The position numbers and the translations under genes were made by a program. DNA of 32,184 nt, from assembly GCA_905197435.1 (NCBI GenBank), contig CAJJYX010000012.1, positions 1-32,184 on the forward strand, given 5' to 3'. This document shows positions 23,892 through 32,184 of the stretch, piece by piece. Below the pieces are notes generated by a model. It worked only from the letters and a program-made list of their open reading frames with translations. It was not told the origin of the DNA and made no database searches. The number at the start of each line of letters is the position of its first letter. The first letter of the stretch is position 1. Source of the DNA: an uncultured Bacteroides sp. (lineage in GTDB: Bacteria; Bacteroidota; Bacteroidia; Bacteroidales; Bacteroidaceae).

Positions 23892-26525
23892 TTATTTCTT
23901 CTTCAATGCTGCAATGCTTTCTTTCAAAGACTTGATGATACTTTCAGCATCTGCCTGCTTCTTACGCTCCATCTCAAGGACTGCGGCAGGAGCATTGTTC
24001 ACAAACTTCTCATTACCCAGTTTTTTCAGTACGCCTTGCAGGAATCCTTCCTTGTGCTTCAGCTCAGCCTCCATACGGGCTATCTCGGCTTCCACATCAA
24101 TCATATCAACCAATGGTACAGTATATTCCGTAGTGCCTACCATGAAGGAAGCTGCACCGTCAGCCTTGTTCTCCACTACATTAATTGACGAGAGGTTGCA
24201 CATTTTCGTGATAACTGCGTTGAATGCTGCAACCGGATTTTCACCGATGACCTGTAACTCAAGTGCCTCCTTTTGGGCAATGTTCTTCTGCAAACGGATG
24301 GAACGGATATTACTGATAACCTCTTTCACTGTCTCAAATTCCCGGATGATATCCTCATCTACCAATGCAGACATTGACAGCGGGCTCACCATCAGGCTCT
24401 CACCGTCTTTACGATCGCAAAGATGCTGCCACAATTCTTCCGTGATAAACGGCATGAACGGATGGAGCAGATGCAACAAGTTATCAAAGAAACCGATAGT
24501 TGCTTCATACACCTTCCGGTTGATGGGCTGACCGTATGCCGGTTTAATCATTTCCAGATACCAGGAAGAGAATTCGTCCCAGAACAATTTGTAAACAGCC
24601 ATCAGTGCTTCACTCAAACGATACTTGCTGAACAGGTCAGCCACTTCGGCAGCTACAGCATTCTGCTTAGACTCAAACCAGCGTATAGCCAACTCTGAAG
24701 CTTCAGGTACGGGAACTTCCGCACTGACTTCCCAGCCTTTAATCAGGCGGAAAGCGTTCCATATCTTATTGTTGAAGTTACGTCCCTGCTCACACAGTGC
24801 ATCGTCAAAGAGGATATCATTTCCGGCAGGAGCCGAAAGCATCATACCCATACGCACACCGTCGGCACCATACTTCTCTATCAAGTCCAGCGGGTCGGGA
24901 GAGTTGCCCAGTGACTTAGACATCTTGCGTCCCAGCTTGTCACGGACAATACCCGTAAAGTAAACGTTCTTGAACGGCATCTTGCCTTCGTACTCATAAC
25001 CTGCCATAATCATACGGGCTACCCAGAAGAAGATAATGTCCGGACCGGTCACCAAATCACTGGTAGGATAATAGTAGTTGATTTCCTCATTGCCCGGATT
25101 ATTAATGCCGTCAAACAAAGAGATGGGCCACAGCCAGGAGGAGAACCAAGTATCCAAGCAGTCTTCGTCCTGGCGAAGGTCTTCCAATTTGAGGTCGGCA
25201 TTACCCGTTTTTTCTTTTGCCAACATCAAAGCTTTTTCAGGAGTGGCTGCCACCACATATCCACCTTCCGGCAGGAAATATGCAGGAATGCGATGCCCCC
25301 ACCACAACTGACGGCTGATGCACCAGTCTTTGATATTTTCCAACCAATTCTTATATGTATTCTTATATTTGGCAGGATAGAACTTCAATTCATCATTCAT
25401 TACCGGTGGCAAAGCCATGTCGGCAAAATGCTGCATCTTCAGGAACCATTGCATGGAAAGCTTCGGTTCGATGGGCACATTGGTACGTTCGGAGAAACCG
25501 ACCTTATTGGTATATGCCTCTACTTTCTCCAGCAAACCGGCAGCGGCGAGATCTTTCTCTATCTGTTCGCGCACGTCGAAACGATCCATGCCGATATACA
25601 AGCCGGCAGCTTCACTGAGCGTTCCGTTATCATTGAAGATGTCGATGCTTGGCAGGTTATACTTCTCACCCAGCATATAGTCGTTCACGTCATGGGCAGG
25701 GGTTACCTTCAGACAACCGGTACCGAATTCAATGTCTACATAATCGTCCTCGATAACCGGAATAACGCGTCCTACCAATGGGACAATCACCTTCTTGCCC
25801 TTCAGCCAGGCATTCTTGGGGTCATTCGGATTGATGCACATGGCAGTATCTCCCATGATGGTTTCGGGACGGGTGGTAGCAACCACTGCATAGCGTCCTT
25901 CGGGGTCACCTTCTACCATGTACTTCAGATAGTATAACTTACTGTGTTCTTCCTTATAGATAACTTCCTCATCACTAAGGGCGGTCAGTGCCTTCGGGTC
26001 CCAGTTCACCATACGGACACCGCGATAAATCAAACCTTTGTTATACAAATCCACAAAAACCTTGAGTACGCTTTCACTGCGTTTCTCGTCCATCGTGAAG
26101 GCCGTACGATCCCAATCACAAGAAGCACCCAGTTTGCGAAGTTGCTTCAAGATGATACCGCCATGCTCATCCGTCCATTCCCATGCGTGTTTCAAGAATT
26201 CTTCGCGGGTGAGGTCAGTCTTCTTGATGCCTTGTGCGGCAAGCTTATTCACCACCTTGGCCTCGGTGGCAATGGACGCATGGTCGGTTCCCGGCACCCA
26301 GCAGGCATTTTTGCCTTCCATGCGTGCACGGCGTACCAGAATATCTTGTATGGTATTATTAAGCATATGTCCCATGTGCAACACACCAGTGACGTTCGGG
26401 GGGGGGATGACGACGGTGTAAGGCTCACGACCATCGGGTTTCGAACTGAATAATTTGTGGTCCAACCAATACTGATACCACTTTCCCTCCACGTCAGCGG
26501 GATTGTACTTACTTGCTAATTCCAT
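23892..26525 (-). CDS. valS: Valyl-tRNA synthetase
   Basis: The 877-residue protein has the usual length of bacterial ValRS. It charges tRNA-Val in the cytoplasm. The class I signature [16 protein letters not shown] has the HIGH-type HMGH at 50-53, and the second signature KMSKS is at 534-538. The CP1 editing domain lies between (~195-340, with [11 protein letters not shown]). The anticodon-binding domain (~600-740) and the ValRS-specific C-terminal coiled coil that contacts tRNA (~805-877, [20 protein letters not shown] ... SIAALKKK) are complete. The PPP of the first signature is encoded by nine Cs in a row (26398-26406 as Gs on the plus strand). The frame is intact through it. The start [20 protein letters not shown] is the standard one. 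Confidence 0.98.
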   Translation of the reverse strand: MELASKYNPADVEGKWYQYWLDHKLFSSKPDGREPYTVVIPPPNVTGVLHMGHMLNNTIQDILVRRARMEGKNACWVPGTDHASIATEAKVVNKLAAQGIKKTDLTREEFLKHAWEWTDEHGGIILKQLRKLGASCDWDRTAFTMDEKRSESVLKVFVDLYNKGLIYRGVRMVNWDPKALTALSDEEVIYKEEHSKLYYLKYMVEGDPEGRYAVVATTRPETIMGDTAMCINPNDPKNAWLKGKKVIVPLVGRVIPVIEDDYVDIEFGTGCLKVTPAHDVNDYMLGEKYNLPSIDIFNDNGTLSEAAGLYIGMDRFDVREQIEKDLAAAGLLEKVEAYTNKVGFSERTNVPIEPKLSMQWFLKMQHFADMALPPVMNDELKFYPAKYKNTYKNWLENIKDWCISRQLWWGHRIPAYFLPEGGYVVAATPEKALMLAKEKTGNADLKLEDLRQDEDCLDTWFSSWLWPISLFDGINNPGNEEINYYYPTSDLVTGPDIIFFWVARMIMAGYEYEGKMPFKNVYFTGIVRDKLGRKMSKSLGNSPDPLDLIEKYGADGVRMGMMLSAPAGNDILFDDALCEQGRNFNNKIWNAFRLIKGWEVSAEVPVPEASELAIRWFESKQNAVAAEVADLFSKYRLSEALMAVYKLFWDEFSSWYLEMIKPAYGQPINRKVYEATIGFFDNLLHLLHPFMPFITEELWQHLCDRKDGESLMVSPLSMSALVDEDIIREFETVKEVISNIRSIRLQKNIAQKEALELQVIGENPVAAFNAVITKMCNLSSINVVENKADGAASFMVGTTEYTVPLVDMIDVEAEIARMEAELKHKEGFLQGVLKKLGNEKFVNNAPAAVLEMERKKQADAESIIKSLKESIAALKKK

Positions 26526-26568
26526 GATTTCAAAATCTCTATAATTAATTTATTGCGAATAACGGGCG

Positions 26569-26576
26569 CAAAATTA
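26569..26576 (-). promoter_or_regulatory. -7 box for valS
   Basis: On the minus strand this reads TAATTTTG, a match to TAnnTTTG, 44 bases from the valS start codon. No TTTG is seen at the -33 distance. Confidence 0.45.
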
Positions 26577-26597
26577 ATGAATTAAAATTTAAATATA

Positions 26598-26605
26598 TAT
26601 TTTTG
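26598..26605 (+). promoter_or_regulatory. -7 box for the DUF3810 gene
   Basis: TATTTTTG matches TAnnTTTG and lies 23 bases before the ATG at 26628. The -33 region is AT-rich without a clear TTTG. It is back to back with the valS promoter. Confidence 0.5.
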
Positions 26606-26627
26606 CCCCTACAAAACAGTATATAAA

Positions 26628-27674
26628 ATGAGGGAGAAGCTGAAAATCCGGTATATCATATTAATCATATTACTGTCTATCACATGGGCAACGCAGCTCA
26701 TTCCAAGCATGGGAGAAGTATATGCACAATCTGTATATCCGGTAATTTCCCATATTCTGTCCTCTTTTTCAAAGCTCATACCTTTTGCCGTAGGCGACTT
26801 GTTCATTTTCCTCAGTATCATCGGTCTCCTCTTCAATCCCATCAGAGCACACTACATCCAAAAAAAGAAGTGGAAGCAGATTCTGCTGAATGAGATTGAA
26901 TACCTGCTTTGGATATATGTATGGTTCTATCTGGCATGGGGGCTGAACTATTCGCAAAAAGACTTTTACGGCAGGACAAATATTCCTTATACACCCTATA
27001 CTCCTGAAATCTTCCAGGCATTTGTTGACAACTATATCGACAAACTGAATGCTTCTTATACAGACATCACCTCCATTGACGAACCGCTGGTCTGCCGGGA
27101 AAGCGTATACGGATACAACCAAATCAGTGATACGCTGGGAGTACACCGTCCTCCTCACCAGTCTCCGCATGTAAAGACCATGCTTTTCACTCCGTTCATT
27201 TCCATGGTCGGCGTTACGGGAAGTATGGGGCCTTTCTTCTGTGAATTTACACTGAACGGCGATTTGCTTCCGTCGCAATATCCCGCTACATATGCCCACG
27301 AGCTGGGCCACCTGCTGGGTATCACCAGTGAGGCTGAAGCCAACTTTTACGCTTATCAGGTCTGTACCCGTTCGCAAGTAAAAGAGATTCGTTTCAGTGG
27401 CTATCTCTCCGTACTCTCACATGTGCTGGGCAATGCCCGCAGACTGATGAATGAAAAAGAATACGCAGAGCTTTTCAGCCGGATACGCCCTGAAATCATA
27501 GAGCTGGCCCAAAAGAACCGGCAATACTGGATGGAGAAATACAGTCCGCTCATCGGAGACATTCAGGACTGGATTTATGACTTGTACCTAAAAGGAAACA
27601 AAATTCAAAGCGGACGCAAGAATTATTCGGAAGTCATAGGCTTGCTTATTTCATACGAAGAATGGAAAAATTAA
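26628..27674 (+). CDS. DUF3810 membrane protein with HExxH zinc-peptidase motif
   Basis: The 348-residue protein has three N-terminal hydrophobic segments (~9-25 IILIILLSITWATQLI; ~50-69 IPFAVGDLFIFLSIIGLLF; ~88-104 IEYLLWIYVWFYLAWGL). Loop sequence follows, with GYNQISDTLG and SMVGVTGSMGPFFCEFTLNGDL. The motif YAHELGHLLG has His224, Glu225 and His228. SEAEANFYAY places Glu235 or Glu237 as a possible third zinc ligand. This matches the family I recall as DUF3810, common in Bacteroidetes. The layout is that of a membrane-bound zinc metallopeptidase, but no substrate is known. The last 13 bases overlap the first ATG of mazG, so the two genes are likely co-transcribed. Confidence 0.85.
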   Translation: MREKLKIRYIILIILLSITWATQLIPSMGEVYAQSVYPVISHILSSFSKLIPFAVGDLFIFLSIIGLLFNPIRAHYIQKKKWKQILLNEIEYLLWIYVWFYLAWGLNYSQKDFYGRTNIPYTPYTPEIFQAFVDNYIDKLNASYTDITSIDEPLVCRESVYGYNQISDTLGVHRPPHQSPHVKTMLFTPFISMVGVTGSMGPFFCEFTLNGDLLPSQYPATYAHELGHLLGITSEAEANFYAYQVCTRSQVKEIRFSGYLSVLSHVLGNARRLMNEKEYAELFSRIRPEIIELAQKNRQYWMEKYSPLIGDIQDWIYDLYLKGNKIQSGRKNYSEVIGLLISYEEWKN

Positions 27675-28504
27675 ACCTCAAAATCATGCATACAAGAAAA
27701 GAACAAATGGAAGCTTTCGGACGCTTCCTCGACATACTCGACGAGCTTCGCGAGAAATGTCCCTGGGACCGCAAACAGACCAATGAAAGTCTGCGCCCCA
27801 ATACGATCGAAGAGACTTACGAACTTTGTGACGCCCTGATGCGCGATGACAAAAATGATATCTGCAAAGAGCTGGGCGATGTGCTGCTACATGTAGCTTT
27901 CTATGCAAAGATAGGTTCTGAAACCGGTGATTTCGATATGAAAGACGTATGCGACCGTCTTTGTGAGAAACTTATTTTCCGCCATCCCCATGTCTTCGGT
28001 GATGTAAAGGCCGAAACTGCAGGCCAGGTCTCAGAAAACTGGGAACAGCTTAAGTTGAAAGAGAAAGGCGGGAACAAAACCGTATTGAGCGGTGTACCTG
28101 CTGCCCTGCCCTCACTCATCAAAGCCTACCGCATCCAAGACAAGGCCCGCAATGTAGGATTTGATTGGGAAGAACGCGAACAGGTATGGAATAAGGTGAA
28201 AGAAGAAATCCAGGAATTCCAGGCAGAAGTAGCCCACATGGATAAAGACAAAGCTGAAGCCGAATTCGGCGATGTTATGTTCAGCCTCATCAATGCTGCC
28301 CGTCTCTACAAAATCAATCCGGACAATGCGCTGGAACGCACCAACCAAAAGTTTATCAACCGCTTCAATTATGTAGAGGCACACAGCATCAAGGAGGGTA
28401 AAAATCTCCATGACATGACGCTGGCGGAGATGGATAAATTGTGGGAGGAAGCGAAAGCACTGGAGAGAAAAGAAAAGCGTGATAATTCCAAAGGTCAGGT
28501 TTAG
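27662..28504 (+). CDS. mazG: Nucleoside triphosphate pyrophosphohydrolase MazG
   Basis: The protein has up to 280 residues. It splits (d)NTPs to NMP and pyrophosphate in the cytoplasm, clearing abnormal nucleotides and, in E. coli, lowering ppGpp. Two MazG repeats are visible. The first (~40-110) has the EETYELCDAL and KELGDVLLHV metal-binding helices, after CPWDRKQTNESLRPNTIEE. The second (~180-230) has EEIQEFQAEV and EAEFGDVMFSLI. The open frame can start at 27662, overlapping the DUF3810 stop, or at 27686 (MHTRKEQMEAFGRF). The latter matches the N-terminus I recall for Bacteroides homologs and is equally likely. The stop lies at the start of a 21-bp tandem repeat. Confidence 0.96.
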   Translation: MEKLNLKIMHTRKEQMEAFGRFLDILDELREKCPWDRKQTNESLRPNTIEETYELCDALMRDDKNDICKELGDVLLHVAFYAKIGSETGDFDMKDVCDRLCEKLIFRHPHVFGDVKAETAGQVSENWEQLKLKEKGGNKTVLSGVPAALPSLIKAYRIQDKARNVGFDWEEREQVWNKVKEEIQEFQAEVAHMDKDKAEAEFGDVMFSLINAARLYKINPDNALERTNQKFINRFNYVEAHSIKEGKNLHDMTLAEMDKLWEEAKALERKEKRDNSKGQV

Positions 28505-28553
28505 AGAATTAAAGTAAAGGTTTAGAAATCTAAAGTGAAGGTTTAGAAAACCC
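28498..28553. repeat. Degenerate 21-bp tandem repeat (2.7 copies) at the mazG stop
   Basis: The units begin GGTTTAGA at 28498, 28519 and 28540. Unit 1 is GGTTTAGAGAATTAAAGTAAA and unit 2 GGTTTAGAAATCTAAAGTGAA, differing at a few positions; unit 3 stops after 14 bases. Unit 2 contains the small palindrome TTTAGA-AA-TCTAAA. The first unit overlaps the mazG stop codon (TAG). Confidence 0.7.
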
Positions 28554-28587
28554 AACAACTATTCTATCATCTTTCCAATACTTTCCC

Positions 28588-28595
28588 TACCTTTG
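28588..28595 (+). promoter_or_regulatory. -7 box for the M48 peptidase gene
   Basis: TACCTTTG matches TAnnTTTG, 30 bases before the ATG at 28626. The -33 element is not clear. Confidence 0.55.
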
Positions 28596-28625
28596 CACAG
28601 TAAAACCCAATAAAGTCAAAATGAT

Positions 28626-29417
28626 ATGAAAAAACAGATAGCCATACTGACCGCTTCCCTACTCATATTGGCAGGATGCGGTTCTGTGCCCGTCACCGGG
28701 CGGAAACAGGTTCTCTTGGTTTCAGACCAGGAAGTGCTGACCTCCAGTTTGACCCAGTATAAGGACTATATGAAGAGTGCTCCCAAGTCAAGTTCTGCGA
28801 CACAATCGGCGATGGTGACACGCGTAGGAAAGAAAATCGCAGCTGCCACCGAACAATATCTGAAACAGAACGGACTGGCCGATGAAGTGAAAAACTTCTC
28901 ATGGGAGTTCAATCTGGTGAAGGATAACCAAGTAAATGCATTCTGCATGCCCGGCGGAAAAATCGTGGTATACGAAGGGCTGATGAAGTTGGTTTCCTCG
29001 GATGACGAGCTGGCGGTAGTCATTGGTCATGAAGTAGCACATGCCGTAGCCAAACACAGTAACGAGCGCATGAGCCAACAAATGCTCGCCCAGTATGGAG
29101 CACAAATATTGAATCAGTCTCTCTCGCAAAAGAGTGCCGCCATGCAAGGCATTGCCAATCGTGTATATGGCGTAGGCGCACAATTGGGTGTTATGCTGCC
29201 TTTCTCCCGCAAACACGAATCGGAAGCCGACTACATGGGACTCATCTTCATGCGCATGGCAGGGTATAATCCGGACGTAGCCATCAAATTCTGGCAGAAG
29301 ATGTCGGCAGGCAGCAGTGCCAAAGTACCCGAACTGATGAGCACGCACCCCAGTGATGCACGCCGCATCAGCGACATACAAAAAGCATTGCCGGAAATCA
29401 AGACCAAATATAAATAA
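28626..29417 (+). CDS. M48-family zinc metallopeptidase, lipoprotein
   Basis: The 263-residue protein has the signal MKKQIAILTASLLILAGC, with lipidated Cys18. GSVPVTGRKQVLLVSD follows, the typical N-terminus of periplasmic M48 (LoiP/YcaL-like) peptidases. The zinc site is HEVAH (His135, Glu136, His139), with the third ligand Glu200 in KHESEADYMG. THPSDARRISDIQ near the C-terminus is also a family mark. These enzymes degrade misfolded or envelope proteins. The ATG at 28621 in another frame stops at once, so 28626 is the start. Its own promoter separates it from mazG. Followed after 102 bases by the glycine-zipper lipoprotein, also an envelope protein. Confidence 0.95.
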   Translation: MKKQIAILTASLLILAGCGSVPVTGRKQVLLVSDQEVLTSSLTQYKDYMKSAPKSSSATQSAMVTRVGKKIAAATEQYLKQNGLADEVKNFSWEFNLVKDNQVNAFCMPGGKIVVYEGLMKLVSSDDELAVVIGHEVAHAVAKHSNERMSQQMLAQYGAQILNQSLSQKSAAMQGIANRVYGVGAQLGVMLPFSRKHESEADYMGLIFMRMAGYNPDVAIKFWQKMSAGSSAKVPELMSTHPSDARRISDIQKALPEIKTKYK

Positions 29418-29505
29418 ACATTTGCGCACTGTTCCTCTACGGGAAAACGAACATCCGATACTTTCCGAGGTAAGCGACCGCACTGCATGTACCAAACAAT
29501 ATAAA

Positions 29506-29512
29506 AAGGAGA
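29506..29512 (+). promoter_or_regulatory. Canonical Shine-Dalgarno deciding the start of the glycine-zipper gene
   Basis: AAGGAGA at 29506-29512 is 2 bases from the first ATG (29514) and 8 bases from the second (29520). The usual spacing favours 29520. Such a strong site is rare in this window, where most starts have none. Confidence 0.6.
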
Positions 29513-29519
29513 TATGAAT

Positions 29520-30203
29520 ATGAAAAAGTCTTTTATAGGAATCCTTGTAACAGCCATTATCTTCAGCGGATGCGGCACAAGCCAAATGGCGGCAGGTGAC
29601 CCTAACGCCGTATTGGCAGGGGCAGCCATCGGAAGTAATGTAGGCGGCGCCATCGGCGGATTGATAGGTGACAGTAACGGAGGCTGGCGGGGAGGATACC
29701 GGGGTTCCGCCATCGGAACCATCATCGGGACCATTGCCGGAGCTGCCATTGCAAATGCAGCCACAGCCCCCAAGAAGCAGGAGGAGTATAGCTACCGGAT
29801 AGAAAGGACACAATCCTATTCCCCACAATCCGAAAGACGACAGCAAGCATCGGCCATCGACTACCTGAGAATACGGAATATACGTTTCATTGACGACAAC
29901 CGCGACCATGTCATCAATTCTGGTGAAAACTGCAAAGTGATTTTTGAAATCATGAACGAAGGGAATAAAACTGCCTACAACGTAGTACCGGTGGTGGAAG
30001 AGACCACGGGAATGAAACGCATTTACATATCTCCATCAGTCATGATAGAGCAAATCACTCCCCACAACGGCATGAAATACACCGCCAATATCAGTGCCGG
30101 AGAACGGATAAAGACAGGTAGCGTCACGATACGCATTGCCATTGCCGACGAGTATGGAGGCGAATATGACTGGCAGGAGTTTTCACTGCCCACACAACGG
30201 TAA
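29520..30203 (+). CDS. Glycine-zipper lipoprotein with C-terminal CARDB-like domain
   Basis: With the start at 29520 the protein has 227 residues; an in-frame ATG at 29514 adds Met-Asn. The signal MKKSFIGILVTAIIFSGC has lipidated Cys18. Residues ~30-80 are a glycine zipper: GAAIGSNVGGAIGGLIGD and GSAIGTIIGTIAGAAIANA, two hairpin-forming Gly-xxx-Gly segments that insert in or pack on membranes. After a charged linker (YSYRIERTQSYSPQSERRQQ), a ~115-residue beta-domain (YLRIRNIRFIDDNRDHVINSGENCKVIFEIMNEGNKTA...) resembles CARDB/Ig-like adhesion folds. It is expected at the outer membrane. The function is unknown. It could be co-transcribed with clpS, 30 bases downstream. Confidence 0.85.
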   Translation: MKKSFIGILVTAIIFSGCGTSQMAAGDPNAVLAGAAIGSNVGGAIGGLIGDSNGGWRGGYRGSAIGTIIGTIAGAAIANAATAPKKQEEYSYRIERTQSYSPQSERRQQASAIDYLRIRNIRFIDDNRDHVINSGENCKVIFEIMNEGNKTAYNVVPVVEETTGMKRIYISPSVMIEQITPHNGMKYTANISAGERIKTGSVTIRIAIADEYGGEYDWQEFSLPTQR

Positions 30204-30233
30204 AACAATATCTGAACAGTTGATTTTAGAGAA

Positions 30234-30542
30234 ATGGAACAACAGCAATCTTCTTTCAAAGAGAAAGAGCGCATAGAATTACGGGAACCCCGACGGTTCA
30301 AGGTAACTATCTATAACGATGATTTCACCACCATGGACTTTGTTGTGAAGGTGCTCACCACCGTCTTTTACAAATCGCCGGCAGAAGCGGAAACACTGAT
30401 GATGCAGGTACACAGAAACAACTCCGCGGTAGTGGGTATCTACTCTTACGACATTGCCCGGTCCAAAGTACAAAAAGCTACCCGCATGGCGCGGGATGAA
30501 GGTTTTCCCCTCCGGCTTACCGTCACCCCGGAAGAAGAATAA
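30234..30542 (+). CDS. clpS: ATP-dependent Clp protease adaptor ClpS
   Basis: The 102-residue protein has a flexible N-terminal tail (~1-20) and a ClpS core with RRFKVTIYNDDFTTMDFVVKVL (the NDD.T motif that lines the N-degron pocket). It continues with AEAETLMMQVHRNNSAVVGIYSYDIA and ends with GFPLRLTVTPEE. ClpS brings proteins with N-end-rule residues to ClpA and blocks other ClpA substrates. It is complete and of normal length. The clpA start lies 15 bases after its stop, so the adaptor and unfoldase are made together. Confidence 0.96.
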   Translation: MEQQQSSFKEKERIELREPRRFKVTIYNDDFTTMDFVVKVLTTVFYKSPAEAETLMMQVHRNNSAVVGIYSYDIARSKVQKATRMARDEGFPLRLTVTPEEE

Positions 30543-30557
30543 GAACAAAGAGATGAC

Positions 30558-32184
30558 ATGGATATAAAAAATACAATATTCGTAAACCACGCATTTACTT
30601 CCGCACAAAGAAAAGCAGCATTCTATCGGCACGAATTCATCATGCCCGAACACTTGTTGAGCGCATTTCTGGAACAAACGCCTTTCATCGATACATTAGA
30701 GGAGTGTTTCTGTAATGTCGAGGAACTCACCCTCTCACTGGAGACCTATCTGATAGAAGATATAGAAAGCGTTCCCGAAAATACGGACTATGAGCCGGAA
30801 ATTTCCACTCAACTCAGCGCACTCCTGCAACATGCCTATCTGGTGACAGAGTATTCGAGCGCCGAAGAGCTGGACGTTCCCCATCTGGTACAAGGCCTGT
30901 TGCAACTGGAAGATTCCTGGGCATGCCATTTTCTGAGAGAAACGGTTGGCGACAGTCTGCCCGAATTCCTCAGTCTGCTTATCACCCACTATGAAGAAGC
31001 AGAGTTGGCAGGAGAAACGGACGGTGTGCCAACCTCCGATGAGCAAGAGAAGACAGAGCCTTGGCGCAACTATGTGACTTGCCTCAACGACCGTTTGGAG
31101 GAGCACAACCCGCTTATCGGCAGGGAGATGGAACTGGAACGGACCATACAAGTGCTTTGCCGTAAAGAAAAGAACAACCCGTTGCATGTGGGCGAACCCG
31201 GTGTAGGCAAAACAGCCCTTGCCTATGGGCTTGCCGCCCGTATCGAAGCGGGCAACGTCCCCGAACGGCTTGCCGGCTTCCGCATTTATGAGCTGGACTT
31301 GGGCAGTCTACTGGCAGGCACACAATATCGCGGCGATTTCGAGAAGCGGTTGAAGACCATCATGGAGGGCATAGGCCGTGAAGGACACGCCATCGTATAC
31401 ATCGACGAGATACACAACCTGATAGGTGCCGGACGCACGGGAGAAGGTTCCATGGATGCCTCCAACATGCTGAAACCTTATCTGGAAAGTGGGGAAATAC
31501 GTTTCATAGGTTCTACAACCTACGATGAATACAACCGTTACTTCTCCCGCAGCAAAGGATTGGTGCGCCGTTTCCAGCAAATAGACATACTGGAACCAAG
31601 CATTGAAGAGACCATACACATTGTAGAAAGGCTGAAGGAGAAATACGAGACCTATCACGGTGTAACCTACGAACCCGATGTCATCTCCTATGCCGTGAAG
31701 GCAAGCGCCCGCTATATCAACGACCGCTTCCTGCCCGACAAGGCCATTGACTTGGTGGACGAGGCAGGAGCCTACCGAGAGATACACCCCGTAGCCTCCG
31801 GAGTTCAAACCGTAGACAAAACATTAATAACCGACATACTGGCACGTACCTGCAAAGTGAATGCCCTCGCTATGAAAGAGGACGATACCGCTGCATTGGA
31901 GAGCCTGCAAGAACATATCAGTTCCCGCATTTACGGACAAGAAGAAGCCGTCCGTCAAGTGGTGGAAGCTGTGCAAATGTCCAAAGCCGGACTGCTGGAT
32001 GAGAACAAGCCATTGGCAAGTCTGCTCTTTGTGGGACCTACCGGAGTAGGAAAAACCGAAGTCGCCAAAGTATTGGCTAACGAACTGGGCATCGCCCTAC
32101 AACGTTTCGACATGAGCGAATATACCGAAAAGCATACCGTAGCAAAACTGATAGGCTCGCCTGCCGGCTACGTGGGCTACGAAG
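30558..32184 (+). CDS. clpA: ATP-dependent Clp protease ATP-binding subunit ClpA, 5' part
   Basis: The frame is open to the right edge (542 codons seen of about 740). The start is the ATG at 30558 ([20 protein letters not shown]); the ATG a few bases earlier, in another frame, stops at once. The Clp N-domain (~1-145, where ClpS docks) is followed by NBD1, with Walker A GEPGVGKT (212-219), Walker [11 protein letters not shown] (Asp283-Glu284) and an arginine-finger region near [14 protein letters not shown]2 begins near 470 with Walker A GPTGVGKT (493-500). ClpA unfolds substrates and feeds them to ClpP. The rest of NBD2 and the ClpP-binding loop lie beyond the window. Confidence 0.96.
   Translation, partial: MDIKNTIFVNHAFTSAQRKAAFYRHEFIMPEHLLSAFLEQTPFIDTLEECFCNVEELTLSLETYLIEDIESVPENTDYEPEISTQLSALLQHAYLVTEYSSAEELDVPHLVQGLLQLEDSWACHFLRETVGDSLPEFLSLLITHYEEAELAGETDGVPTSDEQEKTEPWRNYVTCLNDRLEEHNPLIGREMELERTIQVLCRKEKNNPLHVGEPGVGKTALAYGLAARIEAGNVPERLAGFRIYELDLGSLLAGTQYRGDFEKRLKTIMEGIGREGHAIVYIDEIHNLIGAGRTGEGSMDASNMLKPYLESGEIRFIGSTTYDEYNRYFSRSKGLVRRFQQIDILEPSIEETIHIVERLKEKYETYHGVTYEPDVISYAVKASARYINDRFLPDKAIDLVDEAGAYREIHPVASGVQTVDKTLITDILARTCKVNALAMKEDDTAALESLQEHISSRIYGQEEAVRQVVEAVQMSKAGLLDENKPLASLLFVGPTGVGKTEVAKVLANELGIALQRFDMSEYTEKHTVAKLIGSPAGYVGYE

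Noticed and set aside
26398..26406. A frameshift in valS at the homopolymer
   Set aside because: The reading frame is intact across it and gives the expected Pro-Pro-Pro-Asn-Val-Thr-Gly signature.
28498..28553. CRISPR-like repeat
   Set aside because: The units are contiguous without spacers and there are no cas genes.
1..32184. tRNA or rRNA genes, integrase, transposase or phage genes
   Set aside because: None could be recognised in the gaps, all but one of which are shorter than 300 bases.

Overview
The window reads as a chromosomal piece of a gut-type Bacteroides. The evidence is a SusC/SusD pair, a FecR anti-sigma factor with an ECF sigma factor, DUF3823, DUF6340 and DUF3810 proteins, Bacteroidetes-type promoters (TTTG / TAnnTTTG) and almost no Shine-Dalgarno sequences. 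The first ~370 bases do not fit. They encode the C-terminal part of a Clostridia-like glycogen phosphorylase, joined in frame to the SecA C-terminus at a short motif that both proteins share. This looks like an assembly or amplification chimera.

Layout. 1-377: glycogen phosphorylase fragment. 378-1334: SecA C-terminus with its SEC-C zinc motif, followed by a terminator. 1505-3118: a DUF6340-like lipoprotein and an acidic hypothetical protein, followed by a perfect 19-bp terminator. 3339-23779: a polysaccharide utilization locus (PUL). 23892-32184: housekeeping genes, namely valS (-), a DUF3810 membrane protein with a HELGH motif, mazG, an M48 lipoprotein peptidase, a glycine-zipper lipoprotein, clpS, and clpA running off the right edge.

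The PUL has three blocks. On the minus strand, fecR, susC (with an STN signalling domain), susD and a DUF3823 surface lipoprotein are followed, after two hairpins, by two tandem ~1000-residue paralogs. Each paralog joins a double pectate-lyase-3/GH55-like beta-helix to an SMP-30/NHL-like beta-propeller. Diverging on the plus strand is the ECF sigma gene, then a tight operon of a small calcium-loop secreted protein, a ThuA-domain protein and a GH9 enzyme. Converging on that operon from the minus strand is a GH-A clan enzyme resembling GH50 agarases. The expected logic is glycan sensing through the SusC STN domain, FecR and the ECF sigma factor, with import by SusCD and degradation by the GH9, GH50-like and beta-helix enzymes. 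The substrate cannot be read from the sequence.

The most interesting item is the 155-bp gap between fecR and susC. On the strand antisense to susC it carries a good promoter that overlaps the susC start, and about 100 bases further a hairpin with seven Ts. This predicts a ~100-nt cis-antisense RNA over the susC leader, resembling the DonS type known from Bacteroides PULs. Two hairpins in it share the same six-base loop, CGCCAA (UUGGCG in the susC mRNA).
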